DNA of 64,000 bases from an uncultured Clostridia bacterium (GTDB taxonomy: Bacteria; Bacillota; Clostridia; Christensenellales; UBA3700). Shown piece after piece: positions 15,088 to 23,166 of this stretch. How positions within the stretch are numbered: position 1 is the stretch's first letter; every line of letters starts with the position of its first letter. Position numbers and translations under genes: made by a program. The DNA is taken from contig CAMBZZ010000001.1 in NCBI GenBank assembly GCA_945872615.1, positions 1 to 64,000 of the forward strand, read 5' to 3'. A model generated the notes under the pieces. That model was not told the origin of the DNA, ran no database searches, and saw only the letters and a list, made by a program, of their open reading frames with translations.

Positions 15088-16402
15088 GTACAAGTTAGAC
15101 CGTTTCTCACGAGATAAATATGAAACGACTATCCACAAACACACCTTGAAAGAAAATGGTGTCAAATTATTGTCTGCTATGGAGAACATACCGGATAGCC
15201 CCGAAGGGATTATTCTTGAAAGTTTGCTTGAAGGTATGAACCAATACTATTCGGCGGAACTTTCTCAAAAAGTACACCGCGGCTTGAACGAAAGCTACCG
15301 CAAAGGACAGTATACCGGCGGTGCGGTTATCTACGGATATGACGTTGTGGATAAGAAAAACGTTATCAACCCTGAAGAAGCCGAGATTATTAAGGAGATA
15401 TTCACCAAGTATTCGCAAGGATACACTGCAACGGCTTTGGCGAAAGATTTACAAGCTCGCGGCATACGAACAAAAAAGGGCAAGTATATTACCGATAAAC
15501 AAATCTACAAAATTCTTGCCAACACCAAATACAACGGAAAAATACGGCACGGCGATACCGTTTACGACAATATCTATCCAAAAATCATCGATGACGTAAC
15601 GTGGCAGAAAGTTCAGGACATTCACGGAGAGAACAAACACGCTCCCGGTCGCAAGAAGGAGATCTTTGATTTCATCCTTTCAGGAAAACTGTATTGCGGA
15701 GATTGCCACCGTCTTATGGTTGGCGAAAGCGGAACAAGCAAACTCGGCAGGATTTATTACTATTATTCTTGTCTCGCAAAACGGCGTAAGCAACACCCTT
15801 GCAAATTGAAGTCGGTAGACAAACAGTGGCTTGAAGATATAGTTATAAATTCTACGTGGACTTTGCTTGCGGACAAAAGCATTGTAAGATACATAGCCGA
15901 AACTCTTTGCAAGATGCACGAAGAAGAAAGCAAGAAGAATACGAAAATTAAAAGTCTTGAAGCGCAACGACAAAACGCATTGAAAGCGTCTAACAACCTG
16001 ATATCCGCTATTGAGCAAGGCATTATTACCGAGCAAACGAAAATCCGCTTGAAAGAACTTGAAGCAAAGATAGCAGGACTTGACTTCGATATTGAACAAG
16101 AAAAACAGCGCTGTTATACGTTCCTTGACGCCGACAAGATAGAGAGTTACTTAAACTCCGTAATTTGCGGAGATATACAGGAAATGCCCGTGCGAAAACT
16201 GATTGTAAAAACCTTTGTAAGAGAAGTCATATTAGATAACGACAGTGTAACGATTACCTACAACTTTACCGAAACACCCACAAAGTACAAAATAACGCCG
16301 GAAACCCTACAGCAAATAAAAAGGCAGTCCGTAAAAAAGACTGCCAATAATAAAACTCTGTGTTCAAACAAGCTCCCTTCGCTTCCGCCAAGTGAAACCT
16401 AA
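15086..16402 (+). pseudogene. C-terminal part of the interrupted serine recombinase
   Basis: The frame begins in YKLDRFSRDKYE, the second conserved motif of the resolvase domain, and continues through LLEGMNQYYSAELSQKVHRG and the recombinase domain (GGAVIYGYDV). It then shows a zinc-ribbon (GKLYCGDCHRLM...YYSCLAKRRKQHPC), a coiled coil (about 290-350) and a C-terminal beta region (NDSVTITYNF). The missing N-terminal part is at 42-262; deleting 14.8 kb joins the two in frame. The GTG at 15086 is created by the junction and has no ribosome binding site, so expression is unlikely. The body is otherwise intact, which suggests a recent insertion. Confidence 0.85.
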
Positions 16403-16437
16403 ATCGAATACGAAAGTATTTGGTTTAGGTTTTTCTT
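16394..16437 (+). terminator. Terminator of the interrupted recombinase gene
   Basis: AAACCTAAA..GAATAC pairs with GTATTTGGTTTAGGTTT around a GAAA loop and ends in a T-run. The stem includes the stop codon of the recombinase frame. Confidence 0.75.
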
Positions 16438-16567
16438 TTGCAAAAAATAAGGTTTTATCTGCGTTTTTCGGTTGTCGGCGTCCTGCCGTTTTGGTCTTTT
16501 CGGGGTTCGTATGGGTGTGTTCGTATCCATTTTGCCGTATCATATTTTGTGCAGACAGAAAAATTCA

Positions 16568-16596
16568 TTGACAAAACACTTTTTGTATGGTATTAT
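16568..16596 (+). promoter_or_regulatory. Promoter of the RNase III-like gene leader
   Basis: TTGACA (16568-16573), a 17-nt spacer, then TATTAT (16591-16596). This is a near-consensus sigma-A type promoter. Transcription would start near 16603, about 220 nt before the RNase III-like gene. Confidence 0.7.
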
Positions 16597-16602
16597 ACAT
16601 TT

Positions 16603-16790
16603 ATCCGAAAGAAAGGGTTAGTTTCCTCAAAGTAATTGAGTAATGTAATCTGTTTACGCTTTTCTTTGCAAGCGGAAAAGTTTAAGTGGAAAATCTTACA
16701 ATAATTGTTTTGATAAAATGAGACCTATCGTTAGGAGTAGTCTATCGCGCCAGAGGTGGACTCTCTTTGTCGGAGAGGTCTTTTTTGTTT
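16603..16790 (+). ncRNA. Structured leader or small RNA ending in a terminator
   Basis: From the predicted start site the sequence contains short helices such as CCTA-TCGT-TAGG and a terminal hairpin CTCTC-TTTGTCG-GAGAG (16761-16777) followed by GTC and six T residues. The terminator lies only about 40 nt before the RNase III-like start codon. This is either an attenuated leader controlling that gene or a separate small RNA of about 185 nt. I do not recognise a known RNA family. Confidence 0.45.
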
Positions 16791-16826
16791 CCTTCGGATA
16801 AATATCATATTTTTGGAGGTATCAAA

Positions 16827-17657
16827 ATGAAAATGCAAAATCTTAACGAACATCTCGATGAGGTGCAAGAAAAAATCGATTACTATTTTAATAATACCGA
16901 TTTACTCTTGCAAGCATTTACGAGAAGTTCTTATTCTACCCAATATGGTGGAGAAAACAACGAAGTTCTTGAATTTATCGGTGATACAGTTCTCGATTTT
17001 TATGTTGTAAAAACAATCGTCGATGAATTCGGGTTTATGAAATCTCAATCGGAGTATTATGACAAAGACAACGATAATGAAGAATTCTGTATCGTAGCCC
17101 ACAAAAACGAGTCGGATTTTACTGAAATTAAGAAAGAAATCGTTTCAAATAAAACGCTTGCAAAAAGAATCGATTACTTTGGTTTCGCTAAATTTATGTA
17201 TTTGGGCGACAGTGACATTGATAATAATGTAGTAACACAGGAAAAAGTTAAGGCGGATTTATTCGAGGCTATTTTAGGAGCAATTGCAATAGACAGTGAC
17301 TGGAATGCCGATGAAATTCAAAATTCCGTTTCAACCATGCTCAATATCGATAAGTTTTTGGCAAATATCGATACTACAGAAGAACGACCTGAAAAGTTTA
17401 AGGAAGAAAACGCCGTAACTACGTTAAAAGAACTTGCGGAACACGGAATTTGCACTAAGCCCGAATATGATTTGAGCGACGGACAAGTGGAACAAAACGG
17501 TCGTTTATGGTGGGCTTGCACTTGCACTGTTAGAAGTTGGAGCATTCAAAAAACATGGCTTGCCGATTCTAAAAAAGCAGCAAAAAGATATGCTGCCTAT
17601 TTAGTCCTTTGCGAACACTACCAATTACCCGACGAATTTGTCGAGGATAACGAGTAA
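16827..17657 (+). CDS. RNase III-family protein with C-terminal dsRNA-binding domain
   Basis: A 276-residue protein from the ATG at 16827, which follows TTGGAGG; the longer frame start lies in the terminator. NEVLEFIGDTVLDF (about 45-58) is the RNase III signature, and DLFEAILGAIA (about 144-154) supplies the second acidic pair (Asp144, Glu147). The C-terminal part (about 200-270) has dsRBD features, ending SKKAAKRYAAYLVL. An acidic insertion (about 75-105, YDKDNDNEEFC) is not found in usual housekeeping RNase III. It is probably an accessory copy carried by the older mobile element. Its leader ends in a terminator; RNase III enzymes are known to regulate their own mRNA leaders. Confidence 0.8.
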   Translation: MKMQNLNEHLDEVQEKIDYYFNNTDLLLQAFTRSSYSTQYGGENNEVLEFIGDTVLDFYVVKTIVDEFGFMKSQSEYYDKDNDNEEFCIVAHKNESDFTEIKKEIVSNKTLAKRIDYFGFAKFMYLGDSDIDNNVVTQEKVKADLFEAILGAIAIDSDWNADEIQNSVSTMLNIDKFLANIDTTEERPEKFKEENAVTTLKELAEHGICTKPEYDLSDGQVEQNGRLWWACTCTVRSWSIQKTWLADSKKAAKRYAAYLVLCEHYQLPDEFVEDNE

Positions 17658-17680
17658 ACACTATTCATAAATAATTTGAA

Positions 17681-17719
17681 TATGGCTACCTACTATTGCA
17701 AGGTAGCCATATATTTTTT
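17681..17719. terminator. Bidirectional terminator between convergent genes
   Basis: TATGGCTACCT and AGGTAGCCATA (17681-17691 and 17701-17711) form an 11-bp stem followed by a T-run on the plus strand. It serves the RNase III-like gene and overlaps the last codons of the minus-strand regulator gene. Confidence 0.75.
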
Positions 17720-18310
17720 ACGAATACTGTTTTGTCTGCGCCATATTGTCGTGCGGTTGACGTTCAAAATCCGCCCTATTTGTAGCATTGTAAATCCCGC
17801 CATTAGAATAGAAAGCGTTTCGTATTCTACAGCGGTTAATTTCATCTTCGCTACAATCCCGTCAAAGGCGGTATAATCGTTCTTTTGTTCGTCGTCGAGC
17901 GTTGTTTCAGGCTCGGTCATAATCTGCTCGTTAAGGCTTGTTGTATTCAGCATAGGGCTTACAAAGTTTTTAGCCAAGTATCTGTCGCCTACGCTGAAAC
18001 ATGCCTGTTTAATAGTAATTTTTCTGCCCGTTTTGGTGTAGTAAACGTCATTAAGCCTTTTGCCCATATGTTGGCAAAGGAACAACATTGCTTCTTGCGC
18101 AATATCGTAACCGTCTGAAAAACGGCTCATATCGTCATTGGTATGTTTTATATCTTTTAATAATCCCTTGTAGAGATTATGCAAATCTTTACTGCCACGG
18201 ACTATTACCGTTTTAATAGCACACAAGGCAATCACTTCGCCCATACGTTGCACATTTTCTACCGAGATAACTTTGTCGTTATCTAAAATACCTTTTTGAA
18301 ACTCTTTCAT
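17693..18310 (-). CDS. Sigma-like / helix-turn-helix regulator, paralogue of 593-1213
   Basis: A 205-residue protein from the ATG at 18310, preceded by CGGAGGTAAGAAAG. The C-terminal segment FTMLQIGRILNVNRTTIWRRQNSI is a clear helix-turn-helix, and SDGYDIAQEAMLFLCQHMGKRLND aligns with the same region of the gene at 593. Both genes also share their leader. It lies outside the 14.8 kb element, probably at the right end of the older element whose recombinase was interrupted. The two copies sit at outer ends and read inward, so this gene and its leader look like a terminal module shared by the element family. Confidence 0.6.
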   Translation of the reverse strand: MKEFQKGILDNDKVISVENVQRMGEVIALCAIKTVIVRGSKDLHNLYKGLLKDIKHTNDDMSRFSDGYDIAQEAMLFLCQHMGKRLNDVYYTKTGRKITIKQACFSVGDRYLAKNFVSPMLNTTSLNEQIMTEPETTLDDEQKNDYTAFDGIVAKMKLTAVEYETLSILMAGFTMLQIGRILNVNRTTIWRRQNSIRKKYMATLQ

Positions 18311-18463
18311 CTTTCTTACCTCCGAAGTATTTTCTTTGCCTTTCGGCAAAAACGGAAGTAGCACCGGGAAAAGATTTTTCTTTCATCTCTTTGTTTTATG
18401 TAAGACGGAAGTCAACGAAAAAGCACAAAAATTGTTGCGTTTATATTTTGTATCTTAATAGTT
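18311..18463 (-). promoter_or_regulatory. Conserved leader of the sigma-like gene (copy 2)
   Basis: Read on the minus strand, this region repeats the leader at 468-592. It carries 38 identical bases (18338-18375), the GCCGAAAGGC mini-hairpin and upstream blocks AACGCAACAATTTTTG and TTTTCGTTGA. The rest of the gap to 18756 holds AT-rich sequence, a weak minus-strand frame and the promoter at 18722. The right end of the older element may lie in 18464-18720. Confidence 0.6.
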
Positions 18464-18721
18464 TTAAGCAAGAATTTTTTTGCCGTTTACTTCCGCTTTT
18501 CTCTGTGCTACAACGCCAAGCCGAAAGGAGAAAAATTCGGAAATAATGCGGTTTATAGCCGCATTATATGTCTGAAATCTTTCAAGCCGTAATACTTCTT
18601 GTTTTGTATCACGTAGGGCATTTTTACGTTTTTGTCGTGTTATTCGTTGTATAACGCTTGCAAAGAGCAATGGCAATTTTGCCGTGTTTTGAAGTTTCAT
18701 TTCTATTTAGCGATATTGCTA

Positions 18722-18750
18722 TTGAGGATTTCTATATTATATGTTAAAAT
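18722..18750 (+). promoter_or_regulatory. Promoter placed for a leaderless mRNA
   Basis: TTGAGG (18722-18727), 17 nt, TAAAAT (18745-18750), then exactly 6 nt to the ATG at 18757. No Shine-Dalgarno site is present. Transcription would begin at or next to the start codon. Confidence 0.55.
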
Positions 18751-18756
18751 ATATTT

Positions 18757-20745
18757 ATGAAAACAAATAATAATACTGAGAATATTGGTTGGCAAAAAAG
18801 ACTGTGTATTTTGGTAGCGGTAGTGATTATAGCGACGTGTCTATGCCTTACTATGGTTGGCTGCAACAAGCGTGACAAAAGTGTGATGTCGAGCGAAACG
18901 CTGAATATTACGTCGCACTTGGGCGAATACGACGAAACCGAATTTAGAGCGCAAATGAGCGTGGAAAATGATATAGAACTTGCCGTAAACGGAGAATCTG
19001 CGTACAAAATTTTGATAAATCAATATGCCGAGCCCGACGTGGTGGAGCTTGCCGAAACTTTAAGCGAATACCTCAACCAAATAATTGGCAGTACAAACAA
19101 CTTCAAGGTGGCGGACGACAGCGAGGCAATACCCGAGCATTATATTGCTATCGGCGACTGCATTGCCACCGATGCCCTATCCAAAGACGGCGTAAAGGAC
19201 GACGGCTATCGTATCGTAAGCCAAGACGGCAATATACATATCCTTGCACTTGACGACGACGCCTTATCCAACGGCGTGTACGGCTTTCTCGAGGACTATC
19301 TCGGTTGTATGTTCGTGAGGAACGACTACGACTACGTGCCCACCCTGCCGACGATTTATCTTGACGATATGGACGAGATAAGCAACCCCGACTTTGCTTG
19401 GCGCAAGGTCTTCCAGTACGAAATAGCGCAAAACGGTTGGTACAAAAAACTCAAAAACAACGGCGTTGTGGCGGACGAGATAGAAGAACACGAAAACTGG
19501 GGTACGTGGTGTCACACGGCGTTTACCTTCGTAAGCCCCGAAGAATACCTACAGTCCCACCCGGAATTTTTCGTAATCAGAAACGGTGAGTCTAAGCAAC
19601 TGTGCCTATCCGCCGACGGCATCTATCCGATAATCGAAAAGAAAATGGAAGAACTCATAGCCGCCAGCCCCAACAAAAAATATTGGGACTTTAGTATTAT
19701 GGACAACTACGACTACTGCACTTGTACCAAGTGCCTTGCCGTAAAAACGGAAACGGGTTCGATTATGGGCACGATGTTACCTATCATCAACAAGTTGGCT
19801 AAGCGTTTCCCCGACAAAATCATCTCTACCCTTGCCTACTTCTTCAACGAAACCCCACCAAAGGGTATGACGTGCGAGGACAACGTCAATATCGTCATTG
19901 CTCCTATCCAATGCGGGCAAATGTACAGTTACCTCTACGGCGCAACGGGTCAAAGCGCCAAAGCAAAGAAATTGATTGAGGGCTGGGGCGAGATTGCTCA
20001 CAATATTTTGGTGTGGGACTACGTGGTGGACTTTAGTCACCTACTGTTGCCGTTCCCTAACTACGACGTGCAAAAGGACAATCATACACTGTATCTGGGC
20101 AACAACGTGACGGCTATCTTCCACCAAGGCAGTAGAGAGCGCGGTGACGAAATGGCGCACCTTAGGACTTATATCCTCTCCAAGCAAATGTGGGACAACG
20201 ACGTGGACGTGAGCAAAACGCTGGCGAAATATCTGCAAGTGACCTACGGCAAAGGAGCAAAGTACGTGGCGCAATATCTCGATACGTGTACCCAAGAACT
20301 CAAAAATAAGGGCAAAAATCTCGACATATTCGACGCATCCAACTACCACACCTTGGACTACCTATCCCCTAGCAATACCGACCAATATCTGTCTTGGCTC
20401 AACCAAGCCATAGAGCAAGAAAAGGACAACCCCGCTATAGTAAGCCATATCAACGAAATCAAGGTCAACGTGCTATACGCCATAATGGAAGAATCTATCC
20501 CCGACTATAGCCGAAAACAAGCCGCTTTCGACGAGTTTAGCACCCTCGTAACACAACTAGGCATAGAGCAACCATACGAAGCCCACACCCCTACTATGCA
20601 AGAGTATCTGCAACAATACCCGAGCCGAATAGTCGGCGATAAGGTAGCCATAGCCGCCATAGTGATATCACCTTTTGTCCTAGTGGCGATAGTAATAGCG
20701 ATAGTGGCAGTAGTAAGGAAGAAAAAGAAAATAAAAAATATTTAA
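18757..20745 (+). CDS. DUF4838 envelope protein
   Basis: A 662-residue protein. The N-terminus has a hydrophobic segment (about 14-35) ending MVGC, a possible lipobox. A region of about 60-190 resembles the alpha-glucuronidase-like N-terminal domain. The central region WGTWCHTAFTFVSPEEYLQSH, HPEFFVIRNG and QLCLSADG matches DUF4838, found with glycoside hydrolase-like proteins. CTCTKC (about 325-330) could bind metal. The C-terminus has a membrane segment (about 633-654) and a Lys-rich tail (KKKKIK), so the protein is probably anchored with its bulk outside. A carbohydrate-related role is inferred from the family only. The start has no ribosome binding site and is 6 nt from a -10 box. Confidence 0.75.
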   Translation: MKTNNNTENIGWQKRLCILVAVVIIATCLCLTMVGCNKRDKSVMSSETLNITSHLGEYDETEFRAQMSVENDIELAVNGESAYKILINQYAEPDVVELAETLSEYLNQIIGSTNNFKVADDSEAIPEHYIAIGDCIATDALSKDGVKDDGYRIVSQDGNIHILALDDDALSNGVYGFLEDYLGCMFVRNDYDYVPTLPTIYLDDMDEISNPDFAWRKVFQYEIAQNGWYKKLKNNGVVADEIEEHENWGTWCHTAFTFVSPEEYLQSHPEFFVIRNGESKQLCLSADGIYPIIEKKMEELIAASPNKKYWDFSIMDNYDYCTCTKCLAVKTETGSIMGTMLPIINKLAKRFPDKIISTLAYFFNETPPKGMTCEDNVNIVIAPIQCGQMYSYLYGATGQSAKAKKLIEGWGEIAHNILVWDYVVDFSHLLLPFPNYDVQKDNHTLYLGNNVTAIFHQGSRERGDEMAHLRTYILSKQMWDNDVDVSKTLAKYLQVTYGKGAKYVAQYLDTCTQELKNKGKNLDIFDASNYHTLDYLSPSNTDQYLSWLNQAIEQEKDNPAIVSHINEIKVNVLYAIMEESIPDYSRKQAAFDEFSTLVTQLGIEQPYEAHTPTMQEYLQQYPSRIVGDKVAIAAIVISPFVLVAIVIAIVAVVRKKKKIKNI

Positions 20746-20762
20746 AAAAAATAAAAAAAGTA

Positions 20763-20791
20763 TTGACAAGTAAAAATATTAATGTTAATAT
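20763..20791 (+). promoter_or_regulatory. Strong promoter upstream of a hairpin small RNA
   Basis: TTGACA (20763-20768), a 17-nt spacer and TAATAT (20786-20791). No open reading frame follows, only a hairpin with a T-run ending at 20872, so the likely product is an RNA of about 75 nt. Confidence 0.6.
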
Positions 20792-20797
20792 ATATAT

Positions 20798-20872
20798 GCT
20801 TACTCATATTGAAATATTGCCTCGCTGGCTTATATTAATTTTTTTATTATATAAGCAACCGAGGCGTTTTTT
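20798..20872 (+). ncRNA. Putative small RNA with conserved mismatch hairpin (copy 1)
   Basis: GCCTCG-CTGG-CTTATAT (20819-20835) pairs with ATATAAG-CAAC-CGAGGC (20849-20865), followed by GTTTTTT. The stem has conserved C.C and G.A mismatches in the CTGG/CAAC segment. A second hairpin at 20922 has the same design with different but compensating stem bases. The upstream promoter and the T-run suggest a small transcript; it may also end the DUF4838 gene transcript. Confidence 0.5.
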
Positions 20873-20921
20873 ATGCGCGTATATTTCTTCATTGAAAATA
20901 ATATACTTTTATTAATTATAA

Positions 20922-20963
20922 GCTTCGCTGGCAAATAATCTTTTTCTTATTTGCAACCGAAGC
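20922..20963. repeat. Conserved mismatch hairpin (copy 2)
   Basis: GCTTCG-CTGG-CAAATAA (20922-20938) pairs with TTATTTG-CAAC-CGAAGC (20947-20963). The outer and inner stem lengths (6 and 7 bp) and the CTGG/CAAC segment equal those of the hairpin at 20819-20865, but the paired bases differ. It abuts the stop of the minus-strand dGTPase-like gene. The T-run is poor in both directions. Confidence 0.5.
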
Positions 20964-20965
20964 AT

Positions 20966-22834
20966 TTATTTTATACCTCTTAAAATCTGATATACTTCTT
21001 TCGCATAGTTATCAGTCATTCCAGAGATATAATCTATAACCAATCTAAAACGATAGTAAATGTGTTCCAAACCATTTACATCCAAATTGGCTGTTTCTTT
21101 TTTAAATTGTTCGACAAAGTTATTGGATATAAGAGAAAATATTTTTTTCTCTTTTATTGTTTCACTTCTATTATTTTCATCAATTAAAATAAACTCGTCG
21201 TTATTTTTATTGAAATTCAGTAATAAAACTGAATTAATAAAAGTTTGTAATAAAAACGTAATTATCTCATATCCTTCTAATTCAATTTCAACTATTTCTT
21301 TATTAACAAACACTTTATTTTTAAATATATCCTTCTTTATCCATTTTATTAAAGGCGCAGAAGTCACTAAATCTAATAATTCATAGGAACTATTATTGTT
21401 AATCTGAATTTTATTTTTATCGTCTTGTGTATTAATTGAAATACCTTTTATTATTTGTTCATAATGTTCACAAAATGTATGTACTACTTCATCAATAAGT
21501 TCGTTTCTTAAATCATTAATCATTCTTTTAATAGTTAATTCAAAAGGAGAATTTACTGCTATATCTTGATTTTCCTTATAATACTTATAAAAATTATCTT
21601 TAAACTCGCAAACAACTCTATTATCTTTAGCCACTCCATCAAGTATAAGCACAAAATCCTCATATGTAATAATACCTTTCTTAATAACGTCTTCAAAATC
21701 TGATGTAACATAACTAATATCATCAGCAGCTTCAAGTAATAAAACTAGTGGATTTCTTATGTTATCCTTATATACATTCTCCATTTTTAATTGTTTGATG
21801 TTATCTCGTTCTGAATAAAAATAACCAAATTTTGATTTATCTTTATCCATTTCATATGCATTAATTGGATATTTAATTATGGATCCTAAAACAGCAGCTG
21901 TTAGCTCTAATGAATGGTTTGGTTTGTACAGTTGTAATTTTAAAGCAATTCTTAAACTTTGAGCATTACCATCAAAATATTCAAAATCTTTTTTAAACCA
22001 TTCTTGTAATTCTCCATTTTCACAAGGCGCTTCTGTAATTTTTTTTAAATTGACAGAGCAATTTCCACGATATTGCATATATTTCAAGTTATTCCAATTT
22101 TTACGAAAATAATTCCTTATAACATCCTCGCCAAAATGTCCAAACGGCGGATTTCCTATATCGTGTAATAAAGCAGCACAGGACAACACTTTTTCCATCT
22201 GGAAAGAAATATTCTTTTTCATACTCTCGTTATCATCAAAAATATTTAACGCACACAAGTTTGCTAATTGTGAGGCAATAGATGATACTTCAATGGAATG
22301 AGTTAATCTATTCCTGACATAATCATATTTTTCCAATGAAAATACCTGTGCTTTATCTTGAAGTCTTCTAAATGCCGAACAATAAACAATACGATTATAG
22401 TCATTTACGAAAGAATGTGTATAGTAGTGTTTTTTTGATTTTAGTTGATTTAAAAAAATATCACATATGCTATCAAAACTTCTCATTTTTCTTTCATCAA
22501 AACTCATTAGTGCCGCATTTGCTTCTCCAAGCAATTGCGACAACAATTGGTTTTTGTTATTATTTGCTTTTTTTAATGTCTGAATTATATTAAATGTCAA
22601 ATCAAAGCAAGAAAGATAAATCGTTTGTGCTCGAATTGATACTCTAATAATATTTAATGTTTTAATAAGTATATTAACATGTTCTTTGTTATCAAAATTA
22701 AATACGCCACCTATTAAAATATCATTAATTTTATTATTATATTCTTCTAATAATTCATAATTAGGTAACCTATTTTTATTCAATACACCTTTGCTTTTTT
22801 CTAATATCCATTTATCATTTGTTTTACCACTCAT
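20966..22834 (-). CDS. dGTPase-like HD-domain dNTP triphosphohydrolase
   Basis: About 622 residues from the ATG at 22834, preceded by GAGGTATATT. Motifs of the dGTPase family are clear: AFRRLQDKAQV (about 154-164), NRLTHSIEVSSIA (His of the HD site), LLHDIGNPPFGHFGE (His-Asp pair), FDGNAQSLRI and LLEAADDISYVTSDFED. These enzymes hydrolyse dNTPs to nucleoside and triphosphate. An N-terminal extension of about 140 residues and a long C-terminal region are unusual. The gene is much richer in A and T than its neighbours, which suggests lateral transfer. dGTPase-type enzymes are known antiphage factors that deplete dNTPs, so a defence role is possible, as is housekeeping. Confidence 0.8.
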   Translation of the reverse strand: MSGKTNDKWILEKSKGVLNKNRLPNYELLEEYNNKINDILIGGVFNFDNKEHVNILIKTLNIIRVSIRAQTIYLSCFDLTFNIIQTLKKANNNKNQLLSQLLGEANAALMSFDERKMRSFDSICDIFLNQLKSKKHYYTHSFVNDYNRIVYCSAFRRLQDKAQVFSLEKYDYVRNRLTHSIEVSSIASQLANLCALNIFDDNESMKKNISFQMEKVLSCAALLHDIGNPPFGHFGEDVIRNYFRKNWNNLKYMQYRGNCSVNLKKITEAPCENGELQEWFKKDFEYFDGNAQSLRIALKLQLYKPNHSLELTAAVLGSIIKYPINAYEMDKDKSKFGYFYSERDNIKQLKMENVYKDNIRNPLVLLLEAADDISYVTSDFEDVIKKGIITYEDFVLILDGVAKDNRVVCEFKDNFYKYYKENQDIAVNSPFELTIKRMINDLRNELIDEVVHTFCEHYEQIIKGISINTQDDKNKIQINNNSSYELLDLVTSAPLIKWIKKDIFKNKVFVNKEIVEIELEGYEIITFLLQTFINSVLLLNFNKNNDEFILIDENNRSETIKEKKIFSLISNNFVEQFKKETANLDVNGLEHIYYRFRLVIDYISGMTDNYAKEVYQILRGIK

Positions 22835-23166
22835 AATATACCTCAACTATATAATAACTAAAATTTATCATATATTTAAAAAAAAATCAATCAATTATAA
22901 TATTTTAACTGATAATATGCTCATTTAAATGATAAAGCATACTTAGTCTTGCCTTATAAATTCTAATTTCGAATCATCATTCTATTAAAGCAATATATAA
23001 ATTATAATTACAAAATACTCTACACTTGTTTTTTATTTATCCTTTGCGCGGTCGTATCTACTTATTCGCATAGCAAAAATTCGGCAATCGTCGCCATAAC
23101 CATTGGACTTAGCAAAAGTATTGACACCTAGACGGCACCGTATTAAAATAATATCGGGAGAAGATT
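22835..23166. other. AT-rich intergenic region
   Basis: No gene is supported. It contains the leader of the dGTPase-like gene on one side and the promoter of the secreted hydrolase on the other (23121-23149). Confidence 0.5.
23121..23149 (+). promoter_or_regulatory. Promoter of the secreted hydrolase gene
   Basis: TTGACA (23121-23126), 17 nt, TAAAAT (23144-23149). The ribosome binding site CGGGAG follows, 18 nt before the start at 23167 in total. Confidence 0.65.

Noticed and set aside
18464-18700. Minus-strand frame of 78 residues upstream of the sigma-like gene
   Set aside because: No ribosome binding site and no family seen. It could be a small gene of the older element, but the evidence is too weak.
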